From assembly GCF_003386795.1 (NCBI RefSeq), contig NZ_QTUC01000001.1, positions 4,308,515 through 4,372,514 on the forward strand: 64,000 bases of DNA, in the 5' to 3' direction. A model generated the notes under the pieces. The model worked only from the letters and a program-made list of their open reading frames with translations. It was not told where the DNA came from and made no database searches. The stretch is from Thermasporomyces composti (GTDB lineage: Bacteria; Actinomycetota; Actinomycetes; Propionibacteriales; Actinopolymorphaceae). The position numbers and the translations under genes were made by a program. Positions 25,195 to 34,360 of this stretch are shown one piece after another; within the stretch, counting starts at the first letter, position 1, and the number at the start of each line of letters is the position of its first letter.

Positions 25195-26211
25195 ATGGCC
25201 ATCACACCGACGGTGGACGCGGGCACCCTCCACGGCCCGTCCGAACGCAGGTCCTTGCTGCGGCGCGTGGGGTACGTCGTCGCGACGCCCTACCGGCAGT
25301 CGGCCGGCATCGCTCGGTGGATGCTCGTCGCCGGCACCGCCGTCACGGCGTTCATCGCGCTGGTCGCCATCCTCGCGCCGGTCATCGCCCCCTACGACTT
25401 CAACCAGGTGACCGACGAGAACGGCACGAGGTTCCCCAAGCAGGCGCCGCCGTCCGCCGAGCACTGGTTCGGCACGAACGTCCAGACCTACGACGTCTTC
25501 TCCCGCGTGGTGTGGGGTGCTCGGACCGAGCTCAAGGTCGTCCTGCTCTCCTTGACCTTCACGATCGTCGTGGGTGTCGTCCTGGGGCTGATCTCCGGCT
25601 TCGTCGGTGGTTGGCTCGACCGAACGCTCGTGCTGGTCATGGACGCGTTGTTCGCGTTCCCCTACCTACTGCTCGCCATCGTGGTGGCGTTCCTGCTATC
25701 GGACAAGATCGGGGGAGGCATCGCCTCGGCGGCCGCCGCGATCACCGCGGTCTACATCCCGCAGTACTTCCGCGTCGTCCGGAACAGCACCGCCAGCGCC
25801 AAGCAAGCCACCTACGTGGAGGCCGCCCGCGCGCTCGGAGCCCCACCGGCCGTCCTTATGTCCCGCTACCTGTTCACCAACGTCATCCAGAGCGTGCCGG
25901 TGATCGCCACGCTGAATGCCGCGGACGCGGTGGGAACGCTGGCGGCCTTGGGGTTCCTCGGCTACGGCATCCAGCCGACGGAGGCCGCCGAGTGGGGTTA
26001 CGACCTCAACCGCGCCGTCGACGACGCCACCTCGGGCATCTGGTGGACCGGGGTGTTTCCCGGCCTGGCGATCGTGCTGCTCGTGATGGCGCTGACTTTC
26101 ATGGGCGAGGGTCTCAACGAGACGCTCAACCCCACGCTGCGGGTCCGTCGCCTGCTGCCAGTCGAGCTCCCGCCGCGGCAGCGCTCGTCGACCGAAGGAG
26201 GCTCGCGATGA
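25195..26211 (+). CDS. ABC transporter permease, DppC type
   Basis: A 338-residue permease partner. The N-terminal helix (WMLVAGTAVTAFIALVAI) is followed by the DppC-type periplasmic segment HWFGTNVQTYDVFSRVVWGAR and five more helices; the EAA loop is YVEAARALGAPPAVLMSRYLF near residues 204-224. The family loop usually reads GTDxxGRDxxSR; here it is GTNVQTYDVFSR, a mild departure. The last codons overlap the start of the first ATPase gene by four bases (ATGA), so translation is coupled. It forms the heterodimeric channel with the preceding gene. Confidence 0.93.
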   Translation: MAITPTVDAGTLHGPSERRSLLRRVGYVVATPYRQSAGIARWMLVAGTAVTAFIALVAILAPVIAPYDFNQVTDENGTRFPKQAPPSAEHWFGTNVQTYDVFSRVVWGARTELKVVLLSLTFTIVVGVVLGLISGFVGGWLDRTLVLVMDALFAFPYLLLAIVVAFLLSDKIGGGIASAAAAITAVYIPQYFRVVRNSTASAKQATYVEAARALGAPPAVLMSRYLFTNVIQSVPVIATLNAADAVGTLAALGFLGYGIQPTEAAEWGYDLNRAVDDATSGIWWTGVFPGLAIVLLVMALTFMGEGLNETLNPTLRVRRLLPVELPPRQRSSTEGGSR

Positions 26212-27287
26212 CGTCCTCGACGCTCGGAACCGATCCGCGCGACTCGCACGCCCTCGGTCCCGCGGACGAGCCGGTGCTGTCCGTACGCGACCTGCGAGTC
26301 TGGTACGGCAGCGAGCGGGGCGCCGTCCGAGCCGTCGACGGGGTCTCGTTCGACCTACGGCCCGGCCAGACGCTCGGGCTGGTGGGGGAGTCCGGTTGCG
26401 GCAAGTCGACGCTCGGCCGCGGCATCCTCGGCATCCTGCCTCCCGGGGCCAAAGCGGACGGCGAGATCCTCTTCCGCGGAAACGACCTCCTCAAGGCCGG
26501 GCCACGCCAGCTCGAGAAGCTGCGCGGACCCGAGCTCGGCATGATCTTCCAGGAGCCGTTGACTCGGCTGAACCCGCTCATGCGGATCTCCGAGCACTTC
26601 GAGGAGACCCTCCGCACGCATGAGCCCCAGCTGAGCAAGGACGAGGTTCGTCGCCGGTCCATCGACACCCTCCGCCGGATGGGCATCCCGCCGTCGCGGT
26701 ACCACGCCTATCCCCACGAGTTCTCCGGTGGGATGCGGCAACGCATCATGATCGCGTTGGCGCTCGTGCTCCGACCGGCGTTCATCGTCGCCGACGAGCC
26801 GACCACGGCGCTCGACGTGCTCGTCGAGGCACAGATCATCCGGATCCTGGCCGACCTGCGTCGCAGCTTCAACACCTCGCTGCTGCTCATCACCCACAAC
26901 CTCGGCATCGTCGCCGAGGCCTGCGACCGGGTCGCGGTGATGTACGCCGGGCACATCGTGGAGGAGGGGGACGCCCGCGAGGTCTTCTCTCGACCGCAGC
27001 ACCCCTACACACGGGAGCTGCTGCGCTCGACGATCTCGCTGCGCACCACCGGCTTGCACTACATCCCCGGTGCGCCACCGGACCTCGTGGCGCCACCGTC
27101 CGGGTGCGCTTTCCATCCCCGCTGCCCGGACGCCATGCGGGTCTGCCGTCGACGGGACCCGCTGGACGTCACGACGTCGGCCGGTGGGCGGGTGGCGTGT
27201 TGGCTCCACGCGCCATCAGACCAGCTCAGCCGGGAGGACACCGAACCTCTGGTCCGGGAGGAGATCAGCAGTGCCGACGAAGCCTGA
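26208..27287 (+). CDS. ABC transporter ATPase, DppD type
   Basis: A 359-residue nucleotide-binding subunit. Walker A is GESGCGKST (about residues 62-70), the ABC signature FSGGMRQR is near 172-179, and Walker B/H-loop residues follow (IVADEPTTALD; LLITHNLG). The C-terminal oligopeptide/dipeptide-specific extension carries the cysteine cluster CAFHPRCPDAMRVCRRR that in this family binds an iron-sulfur or zinc centre. The start ATG 26208 has GAAGGAGG upstream and overlaps the permease stop. It works as a heterodimer with the following ATPase to drive import. Confidence 0.94.
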   Translation: MTSSTLGTDPRDSHALGPADEPVLSVRDLRVWYGSERGAVRAVDGVSFDLRPGQTLGLVGESGCGKSTLGRGILGILPPGAKADGEILFRGNDLLKAGPRQLEKLRGPELGMIFQEPLTRLNPLMRISEHFEETLRTHEPQLSKDEVRRRSIDTLRRMGIPPSRYHAYPHEFSGGMRQRIMIALALVLRPAFIVADEPTTALDVLVEAQIIRILADLRRSFNTSLLLITHNLGIVAEACDRVAVMYAGHIVEEGDAREVFSRPQHPYTRELLRSTISLRTTGLHYIPGAPPDLVAPPSGCAFHPRCPDAMRVCRRRDPLDVTTSAGGRVACWLHAPSDQLSREDTEPLVREEISSADEA

Positions 27288-28599
27288 GCCTGCGTCGCGA
27301 ACCGCGGTGGCTCCAGCGCCCTCCGGCGTCGAGATCACGCGACCCGCCGACATCCTCATGGACGTCCGTGACCTCCAGGTCCACTACGCGTTGCGCGGCA
27401 GCTCCTTCGGCCGACTGCTCGGCGCGGGTGGTGGGGTCGTCAAGGCCGTCGATGGCGTGACGTTCCAGCTGCGCCGTGGTGAGGTCCTCGGGCTCGTGGG
27501 AGAGTCCGGCAGCGGCAAGACCACGCTGGGCAGGGCGCTCCTCGGCCTCGTGCGTCCGACCGGCGGCCAGATCCGCTACGACGGACAGGACCTGGCCCGG
27601 ATGTCGGAGCGCCGACTCCGGCCACTGCGCCGCAACTTGCAGATGGTGTTCCAGGACCCGGCGGCGGCACTCAACCCATCCATGGACATCGAGACCGCCG
27701 TCGGCGACCCGCTCCGGATCCACAAGCTCGCCCGGAGCGCGAGCGAACGCCGCGCCCGCGTCGCTGAGGCGCTGGAACGTGTCGGTCTCACGCCCGTCGA
27801 ACGGTTCCTCAGCAAGTATCCGAGCGACCTGTCGGGTGGGCAGAAGCAACGCGCGGTCTTGGCTCGCGCCATCGTGATGGGACCCGAGTTGCTCGTGGCT
27901 GATGAACCGGTCTCCATGCTCGACATGAGTGTGCGGGCGAAGATTCTCGAGCTCATGCTCGACCTCAAGCGCGATCTCGACCTCACGTACGTCTACATCA
28001 CGCACGACCTGGCGAGCGCGAAGTTCTTCTGCGACCGTGTCGCCATCATGTACCTCGGACGGATCGTCGAGATCGGGCCGACCGAGGAGATCTTCACCGC
28101 CCCGAAGCACCCCTATACCCAGGCGCTCCTGCGGGCGGTGCCCGATCCTGACCCCAATGCCACCGTGCCGCGCGACATTCCTCGGGGTGAGGTGCCCGAC
28201 GCCGCGGCGCCGCCGCTCGGCTGCTCCTTCCACCCGCGCTGCCCCAAGGCGTTCGAACGGTGCGGGTGGGAGACCCGCGACCTGCGGGCAGTGTTGGAGC
28301 AGCACTGGCTGACCCTGGACGAGACGCGCTACGAGGCCGAGCGCAAGACGATCGGCAACCTCGACAGCCTCGACACACCCGGACACACGGCGCGTCTCAC
28401 ACCCGGCAGGGGGCGTCAGGCCGCGGACGTCGCCGCCCTCGTCGAGCGTCTCCGCCAGTCCAACCCCGACGAGCCGCTGTGGCGGGGTGTCCGGCGGGTC
28501 GAGACCGACGACGGTGGCGTGACCGTGGAGTTCCACCAGGGCGAGGACCCGCGCCTGCGGCCGGCGGACGGCGTCGACGTCGCCTGCCACCTGTACTGA
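27271..28599 (+). CDS. ABC transporter ATPase, DppF type
   Basis: A 442-residue nucleotide-binding subunit with Walker [10 protein letters not shown], signature LSGGQKQR, Walker [13 protein letters not shown] and H-loop YITHD. A cysteine cluster [14 protein letters not shown] lies in the oligopeptide C-terminal extension. It is about 100 residues longer than typical DppF: after the cysteine cluster a tail of mixed character runs to the stop without a known domain. The GTG start 27271 is chosen for GGGAGGAG at 27257-27264; it overlaps the upstream gene by 17 bases. It is the last transporter subunit; an MFS gene follows after 13 bases. Confidence 0.92.
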   Translation: MPTKPEPASRTAVAPAPSGVEITRPADILMDVRDLQVHYALRGSSFGRLLGAGGGVVKAVDGVTFQLRRGEVLGLVGESGSGKTTLGRALLGLVRPTGGQIRYDGQDLARMSERRLRPLRRNLQMVFQDPAAALNPSMDIETAVGDPLRIHKLARSASERRARVAEALERVGLTPVERFLSKYPSDLSGGQKQRAVLARAIVMGPELLVADEPVSMLDMSVRAKILELMLDLKRDLDLTYVYITHDLASAKFFCDRVAIMYLGRIVEIGPTEEIFTAPKHPYTQALLRAVPDPDPNATVPRDIPRGEVPDAAAPPLGCSFHPRCPKAFERCGWETRDLRAVLEQHWLTLDETRYEAERKTIGNLDSLDTPGHTARLTPGRGRQAADVAALVERLRQSNPDEPLWRGVRRVETDDGGVTVEFHQGEDPRLRPADGVDVACHLY

Positions 28600-28612
28600 G
28601 CGGGACGTCGTC

Positions 28613-29842
28613 ATGAGTGTGGGCACCGCGACCACCTCGACGACACGTCGCTGGTCGACGGGCGCGCTGCTGGTCGGGGTGGTGGCGATGAACCTGTCGA
28701 TGGTGCCCGCCACGACTGTCGCGGTCCTCGTGATCTCGGGCTGGGTCGGCGACGCGTGGGGCGGAATCCCCAGTGCCGCGGGGGTGGTCGGGACGGCACT
28801 CGGCGCGCTCAGCCTCTCGACCGTCATGCGCACCCGTGGCCGGCGCGCCGGGCTGGTGCTGGGTTACGCCGTGGCGGTCCTCGGCGCGATCGTCGCTGCT
28901 CTCGCCGTCATCGCGGGCACCATGTCCCTGCTCGTGGGTGCGTCCCTGCTCGTGGCGGCGATGGTCATGCTCGGGCTAGGTAATGCCAGCGCACAGCTCT
29001 CCCGGTACGCGGCGGCTGACATGTTCCCCGCTGAGCGCCGCGGGTTCGGGCTGAGCATCGTCGTGTGGGGTGGGACGGTCGGCGCGCTCGTGGGACCGAG
29101 CCTCATCGCGCCCGCTGCGACGCTCGCCGCGGGCGTGGGACTTCCTCGCGACACCGGCACCTTCGTGTTCGCCGTGGGGACCACGGTGGCCGCGACCGCG
29201 GTCGCGGCCACCCTGCCGCGCGCCCGCGCCGTGGGCGAGCCTGGTCGACTGTCCTGGCCTGTGCTTCGCGCCGCGCTGCGCACCTCGACCGTCGTGCTCG
29301 CGGTCACCGCTATGGTGACGGCCCAGCTCGTGATGGTGGCGGTCATGACGATGACCCCACTTCAGCTGCACACGCACGGACACGGTCTCGACGTGGTGGG
29401 CTGGGTGCTCAGCGCTCACATGGCGGGAATGTTCGCGCTCTCACCGGTGTCGGGCCGGCTGACCGACCGGTGGGGGGCGAGAGCCACGATCGCCGGGGGC
29501 GCCGTGGTACTCGTCGTCGCCAACGTCGTGGCGTTCACCGCGCCGACCTCCCACACCGTCGGTCTGCCCGTGGCCCTGTTCCTGCTCGGCTACGGCTGGA
29601 ACCTCTGCTTCGTCGGTGGGAGCAGCCTGCTCAGCGGCGATCTGCCTGCACCACTGCGGCTCCAACTCCAGGGCGGGGTCGAGGCCGTGGTCTGGGGCTC
29701 GTCCGCCATCGGCAGCGTCGCTGCCGGTCCGATCTTCGCCGCGGCCGGCTATGCGAAGCTCGCGCTCCTGGCGGCCTTGCTCGCGGCTGTCCCCCTCGCG
29801 CTGCTTCCGACCGGCCGTCAGCACGAGGCAGTGCCCCTGTAA
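28613..29842 (+). CDS. MFS transporter
   Basis: A 409-residue, 12-helix major facilitator. Helix 1 reads LLVGVVAMNLSMVPATTVAVLVI and the loop between helices 2 and 3 is a weak version of the MFS signature; SGRLTDRWGARATI in the middle loop is the clearest family mark. Hydrophobic segments fill the rest. Substrate unknown; sugar or drug efflux are both possible. Only 13 bases separate it from the ABC ATPase, so it is probably the sixth gene of that operon and might export a product of what the ABC system imports. It converges on the response-regulator gene. Confidence 0.87.
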   Translation: MSVGTATTSTTRRWSTGALLVGVVAMNLSMVPATTVAVLVISGWVGDAWGGIPSAAGVVGTALGALSLSTVMRTRGRRAGLVLGYAVAVLGAIVAALAVIAGTMSLLVGASLLVAAMVMLGLGNASAQLSRYAAADMFPAERRGFGLSIVVWGGTVGALVGPSLIAPAATLAAGVGLPRDTGTFVFAVGTTVAATAVAATLPRARAVGEPGRLSWPVLRAALRTSTVVLAVTAMVTAQLVMVAVMTMTPLQLHTHGHGLDVVGWVLSAHMAGMFALSPVSGRLTDRWGARATIAGGAVVLVVANVVAFTAPTSHTVGLPVALFLLGYGWNLCFVGGSSLLSGDLPAPLRLQLQGGVEAVVWGSSAIGSVAAGPIFAAAGYAKLALLAALLAAVPLALLPTGRQHEAVPL

Positions 29843-29888
29843 CCGTCGGGTATGCGTGACGCTTTGGCAGGAGCGTGATTCGGAAGAC

Positions 29889-30578
29889 TCAGGCCATGCC
29901 CGGGCGGACCAGCCCACTCTCGTAGGCGAACACCACGGCCTGGACCCGGTCGCGGAGACCGAGCTTGCCCAGCACATTGCCCACGTGGGTCTTGACCGTG
30001 GTCTCGGACAGGAACAGCTCCTGAGCGATCTCCGCGTTGGACAGGCCGCGCGCCATGAACTGCAGCACCTGCCGCTCACGCTCGGTCAGCCGCGACAGCT
30101 CCTCCCGCGCCTTGCCTCCCACGGACAGGTTCTGCGCGAACTGGTCGAGCAGTCGCCGCGTCACCGTCGGCGCGACGACGGCGTCACCCCGGGCGACGAT
30201 GCGGATGGCACGCACGAGCTCCTCGGGTGGCACGTCCTTGAGCAGAAAGCCGGACGCACCGGCCCGCAACCCCTCGACAACGTACTCGTCGAGGTCGAAC
30301 GTGGTGAGGATCAGCACCTTGATCCTGCTGGCCCGGGCAGCGCCGGTGATGGCACGAGTCGCCTCCACGCCGTCCTTGCGGGGCATCCGAATGTCCATGA
30401 GCACGACGTCCGGCTGGAGGGCTCGGGCCTCCTCGACGGCCTTCTCGCCGTCGCCGGCTTCGCCCACGACGACGATGTCGGGTTCTGCCTCCAGAATCAT
30501 CCGGAAACCGGTCCGCAGGAGCGGCTGGTCGTCCACCAGGAGGACCCTGGTCGGCGTCTCGGGCGCTTGGTTGCTCAC
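29889..30578 (-). CDS. NarL/LuxR-family response regulator
   Basis: A 229-residue two-component response regulator. The receiver domain (about 10-127) has the acidic pocket VDDQ (D16, D17), the phosphoacceptor D62 in LMDIRMP and the conserved lysine in FLLKDVP. The C-terminal LuxR-type helix-turn-helix (about 160-225) contains LTERERQVLQFMARGLSNAEIAQEL and TVKTHVGNVL. It binds DNA as a dimer after phosphorylation by the partner kinase. The GTG start at 30578 overlaps the kinase stop by four bases, so the pair is translationally coupled. Targets cannot be inferred from the window, though the ABC/MFS operon converges on it. Confidence 0.94.
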   Translation of the reverse strand: MSNQAPETPTRVLLVDDQPLLRTGFRMILEAEPDIVVVGEAGDGEKAVEEARALQPDVVLMDIRMPRKDGVEATRAITGAARASRIKVLILTTFDLDEYVVEGLRAGASGFLLKDVPPEELVRAIRIVARGDAVVAPTVTRRLLDQFAQNLSVGGKAREELSRLTERERQVLQFMARGLSNAEIAQELFLSETTVKTHVGNVLGKLGLRDRVQAVVFAYESGLVRPGMA

Positions 30579-31804
30579 GTACGGGCCTCCTCCAGCGGAA
30601 GTCGTGCCTTGACCTCGAATCCTCCGACGCTACGCGGGCCTGTGTAGAGGGTGCCGCCGTTGAGCGTCACACGTTCGCGCATTCCGATGAGACCATGCCC
30701 GACCCGCTCGGGGTCGGCGGGTCGAGGTGTGCCACCCCGTTTGCGGCTGCCGTCGTCGGTGACACTGACCTCGACCGCGTCGGGCTCATAGCGCAGCACG
30801 ACCGCCGCTCTGGTCGGCCCAGCGTGGCGAAGAGTGTTCGTCAACGACTCCTGCACCACTCGGTAGATCGCGAGGTCGATGCTCGAGGGGAGCTCGCGCG
30901 GCTCGCCGACGATGGTCAAGTCGACGTCCAGCCCCGCCTCGCGAGCTCGGTCGATCAGGGTGTCGAGTTCCTTCACGCCCGCCTGGGGCGGCAGCTCGGC
31001 TGACGGCGACTCCTCCGCATCGGCGTTCCGGAGGGCACCCACGATCCGACGCATCTCGACAAGTGCGGCCCGCCCGGTCTCCTCGACTGCTCGCATGGCC
31101 TCGACGCTGCGCTCGGGGGCGCGCTCGATCATTCGACGGGCAGCGGCCGCCTGGACGGTCATGACACTCACGTGGTGCGCGACAACGTCGTGGAGTTCGC
31201 GGGCCATGCGTGCCCGTTCCTCCGCCAGCGCGGCGCGCAGCTCGGCCGAGGCGGTGCGCTCCAAGCGCTCGGCTCGGTGCTCCAGTTCGGCGAGATACTC
31301 CCGACGCGCCCGAACGGTGCGGCCGATGAGCCAGATCCCGATGTAGACGAGCAGCTCCACACCCACCGTCCAGGCGTTCACTTGCAACCCGACGGCGGCC
31401 AGGACCTCTCTCTTGGCGAAGAGGTAGCCCACCACGCCGCTTGCCGTGGCGAGGGTGAGAAGCAGGCCCGGCACCATCGGGGCGTGCGCTCCGAGCGTGT
31501 AGAGCGCGAGCAGCGCCGCGAAGGAGCCGGAGAACATGCTGTAGTCGAGGAAACCGGCCGTCAGGTACGCCGCCGCGACGACCGCGGCGACGATCGCCGG
31601 GAAGCGGCGACGCACGACCAGGGGGGCGGCGGCAGCGACATTCACGAGGACCCCCAGCAGATCGGGGTCACGGAAGGTGATACCGCCGTAACTTCTCACG
31701 CTGAGGCTGAGGAGGTTGGCAACGGTCAGGGCAGCGGCGACAACACCGTCGAGTGCGGTGGGATGAGCCCTGACCCACCGCCGAACGTCCTGGGGAAGGC
31801 GCAC
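30575..31804 (-). CDS. Sensor histidine kinase, HisKA_3 type
   Basis: A 409-residue membrane kinase, partner of the adjacent LuxR-type regulator. Residues about 20-165 carry several transmembrane helices and no large external domain, a DesK-like layout that suits sensing of membrane or envelope state. The dimerisation/phosphoacceptor motif is ARELHDVVAHHVSVM with H205. The ATPase domain follows (YRVVQESLTNTLRHAGPTRA, then VSVTDDG and GHGLIGMRER). GTG 31804 is chosen over in-frame ATG 31843 because TACGCT at 31811-31816 ends 6 bases before it. Confidence 0.9.
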   Translation of the reverse strand: MRLPQDVRRWVRAHPTALDGVVAAALTVANLLSLSVRSYGGITFRDPDLLGVLVNVAAAAPLVVRRRFPAIVAAVVAAAYLTAGFLDYSMFSGSFAALLALYTLGAHAPMVPGLLLTLATASGVVGYLFAKREVLAAVGLQVNAWTVGVELLVYIGIWLIGRTVRARREYLAELEHRAERLERTASAELRAALAEERARMARELHDVVAHHVSVMTVQAAAARRMIERAPERSVEAMRAVEETGRAALVEMRRIVGALRNADAEESPSAELPPQAGVKELDTLIDRAREAGLDVDLTIVGEPRELPSSIDLAIYRVVQESLTNTLRHAGPTRAAVVLRYEPDAVEVSVTDDGSRKRGGTPRPADPERVGHGLIGMRERVTLNGGTLYTGPRSVGGFEVKARLPLEEART

Positions 31805-31810
31805 GATCCG

Positions 31811-31816
31811 AGCGTA
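31811..31816 (-). promoter_or_regulatory. -10 element TACGCT of the kinase gene
   Basis: It ends 6 bases before GTG 31804 on the minus strand. Confidence 0.45.
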
Positions 31817-31930
31817 GGTCGGGCCCTGGCCGCCTCCCCTCATACGACCAGCGGAGAACGAAGCCGCAAGACTCCACCCTGAGCAGGAGTCCGCCACCAT
31901 GGGCTGCTCGGCGGCAGGGACGAAAGCCGC

Positions 31931-32878
31931 TTACAAGTCCACCGCGGACGTGCGGGCCGACGGTGCCTCGGGAACGCTCGTCGCCTCGAGAGCTGCAGGG
32001 TCGCGGTCGGCCGGCAGCGGGGGAGGGGTACCGCCGAAGGCGGGGCAGCGCACCTTGTGATCGCACCAGTCGCACAGGGCGCTCGGGTTCGCCTTCCACA
32101 CGCCGGTGGTGTGCGCCCGCTCGATCGCGGCCCACAGGGCGAGGAGTTTCCGCTCGGTGGCGCGCAAGTCGGCTTCGTCGGGGGAGTAGCGCAAGATGTC
32201 TCCGCTGCCGAGGTAGACCAACTGGAGCAGGCGCGGCACGACACCGCGCAGACGCCACAGGACGAGCGCGTAGAAGCGCATTTGGAACATCGCGCGCTGC
32301 TCGTAGCCGGGAGCGGGCGCCCGCCCGGTCTTGTAGTCGACCACGCGCAACCAGCCGTTCGGCGCCTCGTCGAGGCGGTCGATGTAGCCGCGCAGCATGA
32401 GGCCGGAGTCGAGGACGCACTCGACGTACAGCTCCCGCTCCGCTGGCTCGAGCCGGGTCGGATCCTCGAGGTCGAAGTACCGCTCGAGGAGCGGCTGAGC
32501 CTTCGCCAGGAACTCTTCCAGTCGCTCGGCCTGCGTCCTCGAAGCGTCCTCCTCTTCGCCGCAGAGGACGGCGACCAGATCCGGTTCGGTCTCCACCAGC
32601 GCCTGCCATTGGGGGCGCAGGAGGCTCACCGCGCGCTCGACCGTCCGCTCCGCGGCGGGCAGGTCGTACAGGCGTTCGAGAACCGCGTGAACGACCGTAC
32701 CGCGTGCCGCCTCGGCCGTCGGCCGCTCGGGGATCTTGTCGACCACTCGGAAGCGGTACCGCAGGGGACAGGTCATGAAGTCGCTGGCTCGGGACGGCGA
32801 CAGCACACCCACGACGTCGGTTCGCTCGTCCTCCCCGGCACCCGTCACCGACGTACCGCTCGACTGTGGTGCGATCAT
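31931..32878 (-). CDS. RecB-family PD-(D/E)XK nuclease with Cas4-like cysteines
   Basis: A 315-residue PD-(D/E)XK exonuclease of the type annotated as RecB family exonuclease. The motif I histidine lies in GTVVHAVLERL (H64), the acidic metal ligand in GYIDR (D167) and the core motif RVVDYKTG has D181 and K183. Cysteine 37 (MTCPLRYRF) plus C269, C272 and C278 (CDWCDHKVRC) reproduce the four-cysteine iron-sulfur arrangement of AddB and Cas4. No CRISPR or AddA partner is nearby. The family is often located beside TrmI and the proteasome genes in actinobacteria. ATG 32878 is preferred to ATG 32908 because TAGGCT ends 7 bases upstream. Confidence 0.87.
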   Translation of the reverse strand: MIAPQSSGTSVTGAGEDERTDVVGVLSPSRASDFMTCPLRYRFRVVDKIPERPTAEAARGTVVHAVLERLYDLPAAERTVERAVSLLRPQWQALVETEPDLVAVLCGEEEDASRTQAERLEEFLAKAQPLLERYFDLEDPTRLEPAERELYVECVLDSGLMLRGYIDRLDEAPNGWLRVVDYKTGRAPAPGYEQRAMFQMRFYALVLWRLRGVVPRLLQLVYLGSGDILRYSPDEADLRATERKLLALWAAIERAHTTGVWKANPSALCDWCDHKVRCPAFGGTPPPLPADRDPAALEATSVPEAPSARTSAVDL

Positions 32879-32885
32879 GGACGAA

Positions 32886-32891
32886 AGCCTA
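32886..32891 (-). promoter_or_regulatory. -10 element TAGGCT of the RecB-like nuclease gene
   Basis: It ends 7 bases before ATG 32878 on the minus strand. Confidence 0.5.
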
Positions 32892-33172
32892 GGACAGGCC
32901 GTGGACATGGCTTCGAACCTGGACGAACCCCGCGAGGCGATAGCGTTGACCTACCCGCGCCTGTCCGCAACGGGATCGGACGGGCAGGACCCGCGCGGGA
33001 ACACCGGCCGTCACCTGCTCGTACAAGAGTCGAGACGCGGTGCCGACGACAGTGGGCTGGGGCGATGGTTGTGTGCGAGTGATGGTCGTGTGCCAGTGCG
33101 TAGCGATCGGATATCGGACGCATCGGGAGAGGTCCACCCACCGCGGTCCGACGATGTGAAGCGGGGCCAGCC

Positions 33173-34327
33173 GTGAGACAGACGAACGACGACAAGGGAC
33201 GCCAGCTCGCCGAGCAGCGACCCGGCTCGTTGAAGATCGCGCGGATTGCCGGGGTGCCGGTCTACGTCAACCTGTCCTGGATCCTGGTCGCCTTGCTCAT
33301 CGCCTACATCTTCAAGCCAGTGATCGACTCGCAGGTCCCGGGGCTGGGCGTCTGGTCCTTCGTCGCCGCCTTCGGCTTCGCCGTCCTGCTGTACGCGTCC
33401 GTGCTCGTCCACGAGATCTCCCACGTCCTCGTCGCCCGCCGCTTCGGACTCCCAGTACGCGCGATCACCTTGCAGTTCCTCGGCGGCCTGTCCGAGATCG
33501 AGCGTGAGCCGCAGACACCGTGGCGCGAGTTCCTGGTCGCGGTGGTGGGGCCGCTCACCTCCTTGGCCATCAGCGCCGCAGCCGCTGGCGTCCTCGTCGG
33601 CGTCGGCGGCGGCCCCGCCCTGGTTGAGCTGTGCCTGATCCAGCTCGCGTGGACGAACCTGCTCGTCGGGCTGTTCAACCTGTTGCCAGGCCTTCCGCTC
33701 GATGGGGGACGGATCATCCGCGCAGGCATCTGGGCGGTGACTCGACGTCCCCACCTGGCCACCAAGGTGGCCGGCTGGGCCGGCCGTGCGGTCGCGATCC
33801 TGGTTCTCGCCCTGCCGTGGTTCCTGGCGTCCGGCACCGACGGCACCCCCAGCCTGCTCTACATCGTCTGGAGCCTGGTCTTGGCCATGTTCCTGTGGGC
33901 CGGTTCGACCCAGGCGCTCATGTCTGCGCGGATCCGAGGCAAGCTGCCGGGGATCAGTGCCCGCGCTCTCGCTCGGCGGGCGGTCCCCGTGCCGCCCGAG
34001 CTGCCCCTCGCCGAGGCGATTCGCCGGGCCCAGGAGGCACGGGCCGGCTCCCTCGTGGTGGTCGACCGCGAGGGACGACCCACCGGGGTGGTCAGCGAGG
34101 CAGCCGTCATCGCCACGCCCACCCACCGACGGCCGTGGATCTCCGTGGGGGACGTCGCACGCCGCGTCGAGCCAGGACTCGTGCTCGCCACGGACCTCAG
34201 CGGCGAGGACCTGATCCGAGCGATGGGAGCGCTGCCGGCGACGGAGTACCTCCTGGTCGACCCCGATGGGCAGGTCTACGGCGTGCTGTCGACTGCCGAT
34301 GTCGACGGCGCGCTGGCCCGGGCCTGA
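33173..34327 (+). CDS. Site-2 protease (M50) with C-terminal CBS domains
   Basis: A 384-residue polytopic metalloprotease of the FtsH-independent S2P/SpoIVFB type. The zinc ligands lie in LVHEISHVL (H80, H84) and the third ligand in LPLDGGRI (D177). About six hydrophobic helices precede residue 250; a pair of CBS motifs follows (about 265-380), a nucleotide-sensing domain found in the bacterial SpoIVFB-like subgroup. Such enzymes cut transmembrane anti-sigma factors or stress proteins; the substrate here is unknown. It is divergent from the RecB-like nuclease and 33 bases ahead of trmI. The GTG start has no good ribosome site, so the exact N-terminus is moderately uncertain. Confidence 0.88.
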   Translation: MRQTNDDKGRQLAEQRPGSLKIARIAGVPVYVNLSWILVALLIAYIFKPVIDSQVPGLGVWSFVAAFGFAVLLYASVLVHEISHVLVARRFGLPVRAITLQFLGGLSEIEREPQTPWREFLVAVVGPLTSLAISAAAAGVLVGVGGGPALVELCLIQLAWTNLLVGLFNLLPGLPLDGGRIIRAGIWAVTRRPHLATKVAGWAGRAVAILVLALPWFLASGTDGTPSLLYIVWSLVLAMFLWAGSTQALMSARIRGKLPGISARALARRAVPVPPELPLAEAIRRAQEARAGSLVVVDREGRPTGVVSEAAVIATPTHRRPWISVGDVARRVEPGLVLATDLSGEDLIRAMGALPATEYLLVDPDGQVYGVLSTADVDGALARA

Positions 34328-34347
34328 GCCTTCTCTCCGGCGGTGGC

Positions 34348-34353
34348 TACGCT
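34348..34353 (+). promoter_or_regulatory. -10 element TACGCT of trmI
   Basis: It ends 7 bases before ATG 34361. Confidence 0.5.
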
Positions 34354-34360
34354 GCCCGCC

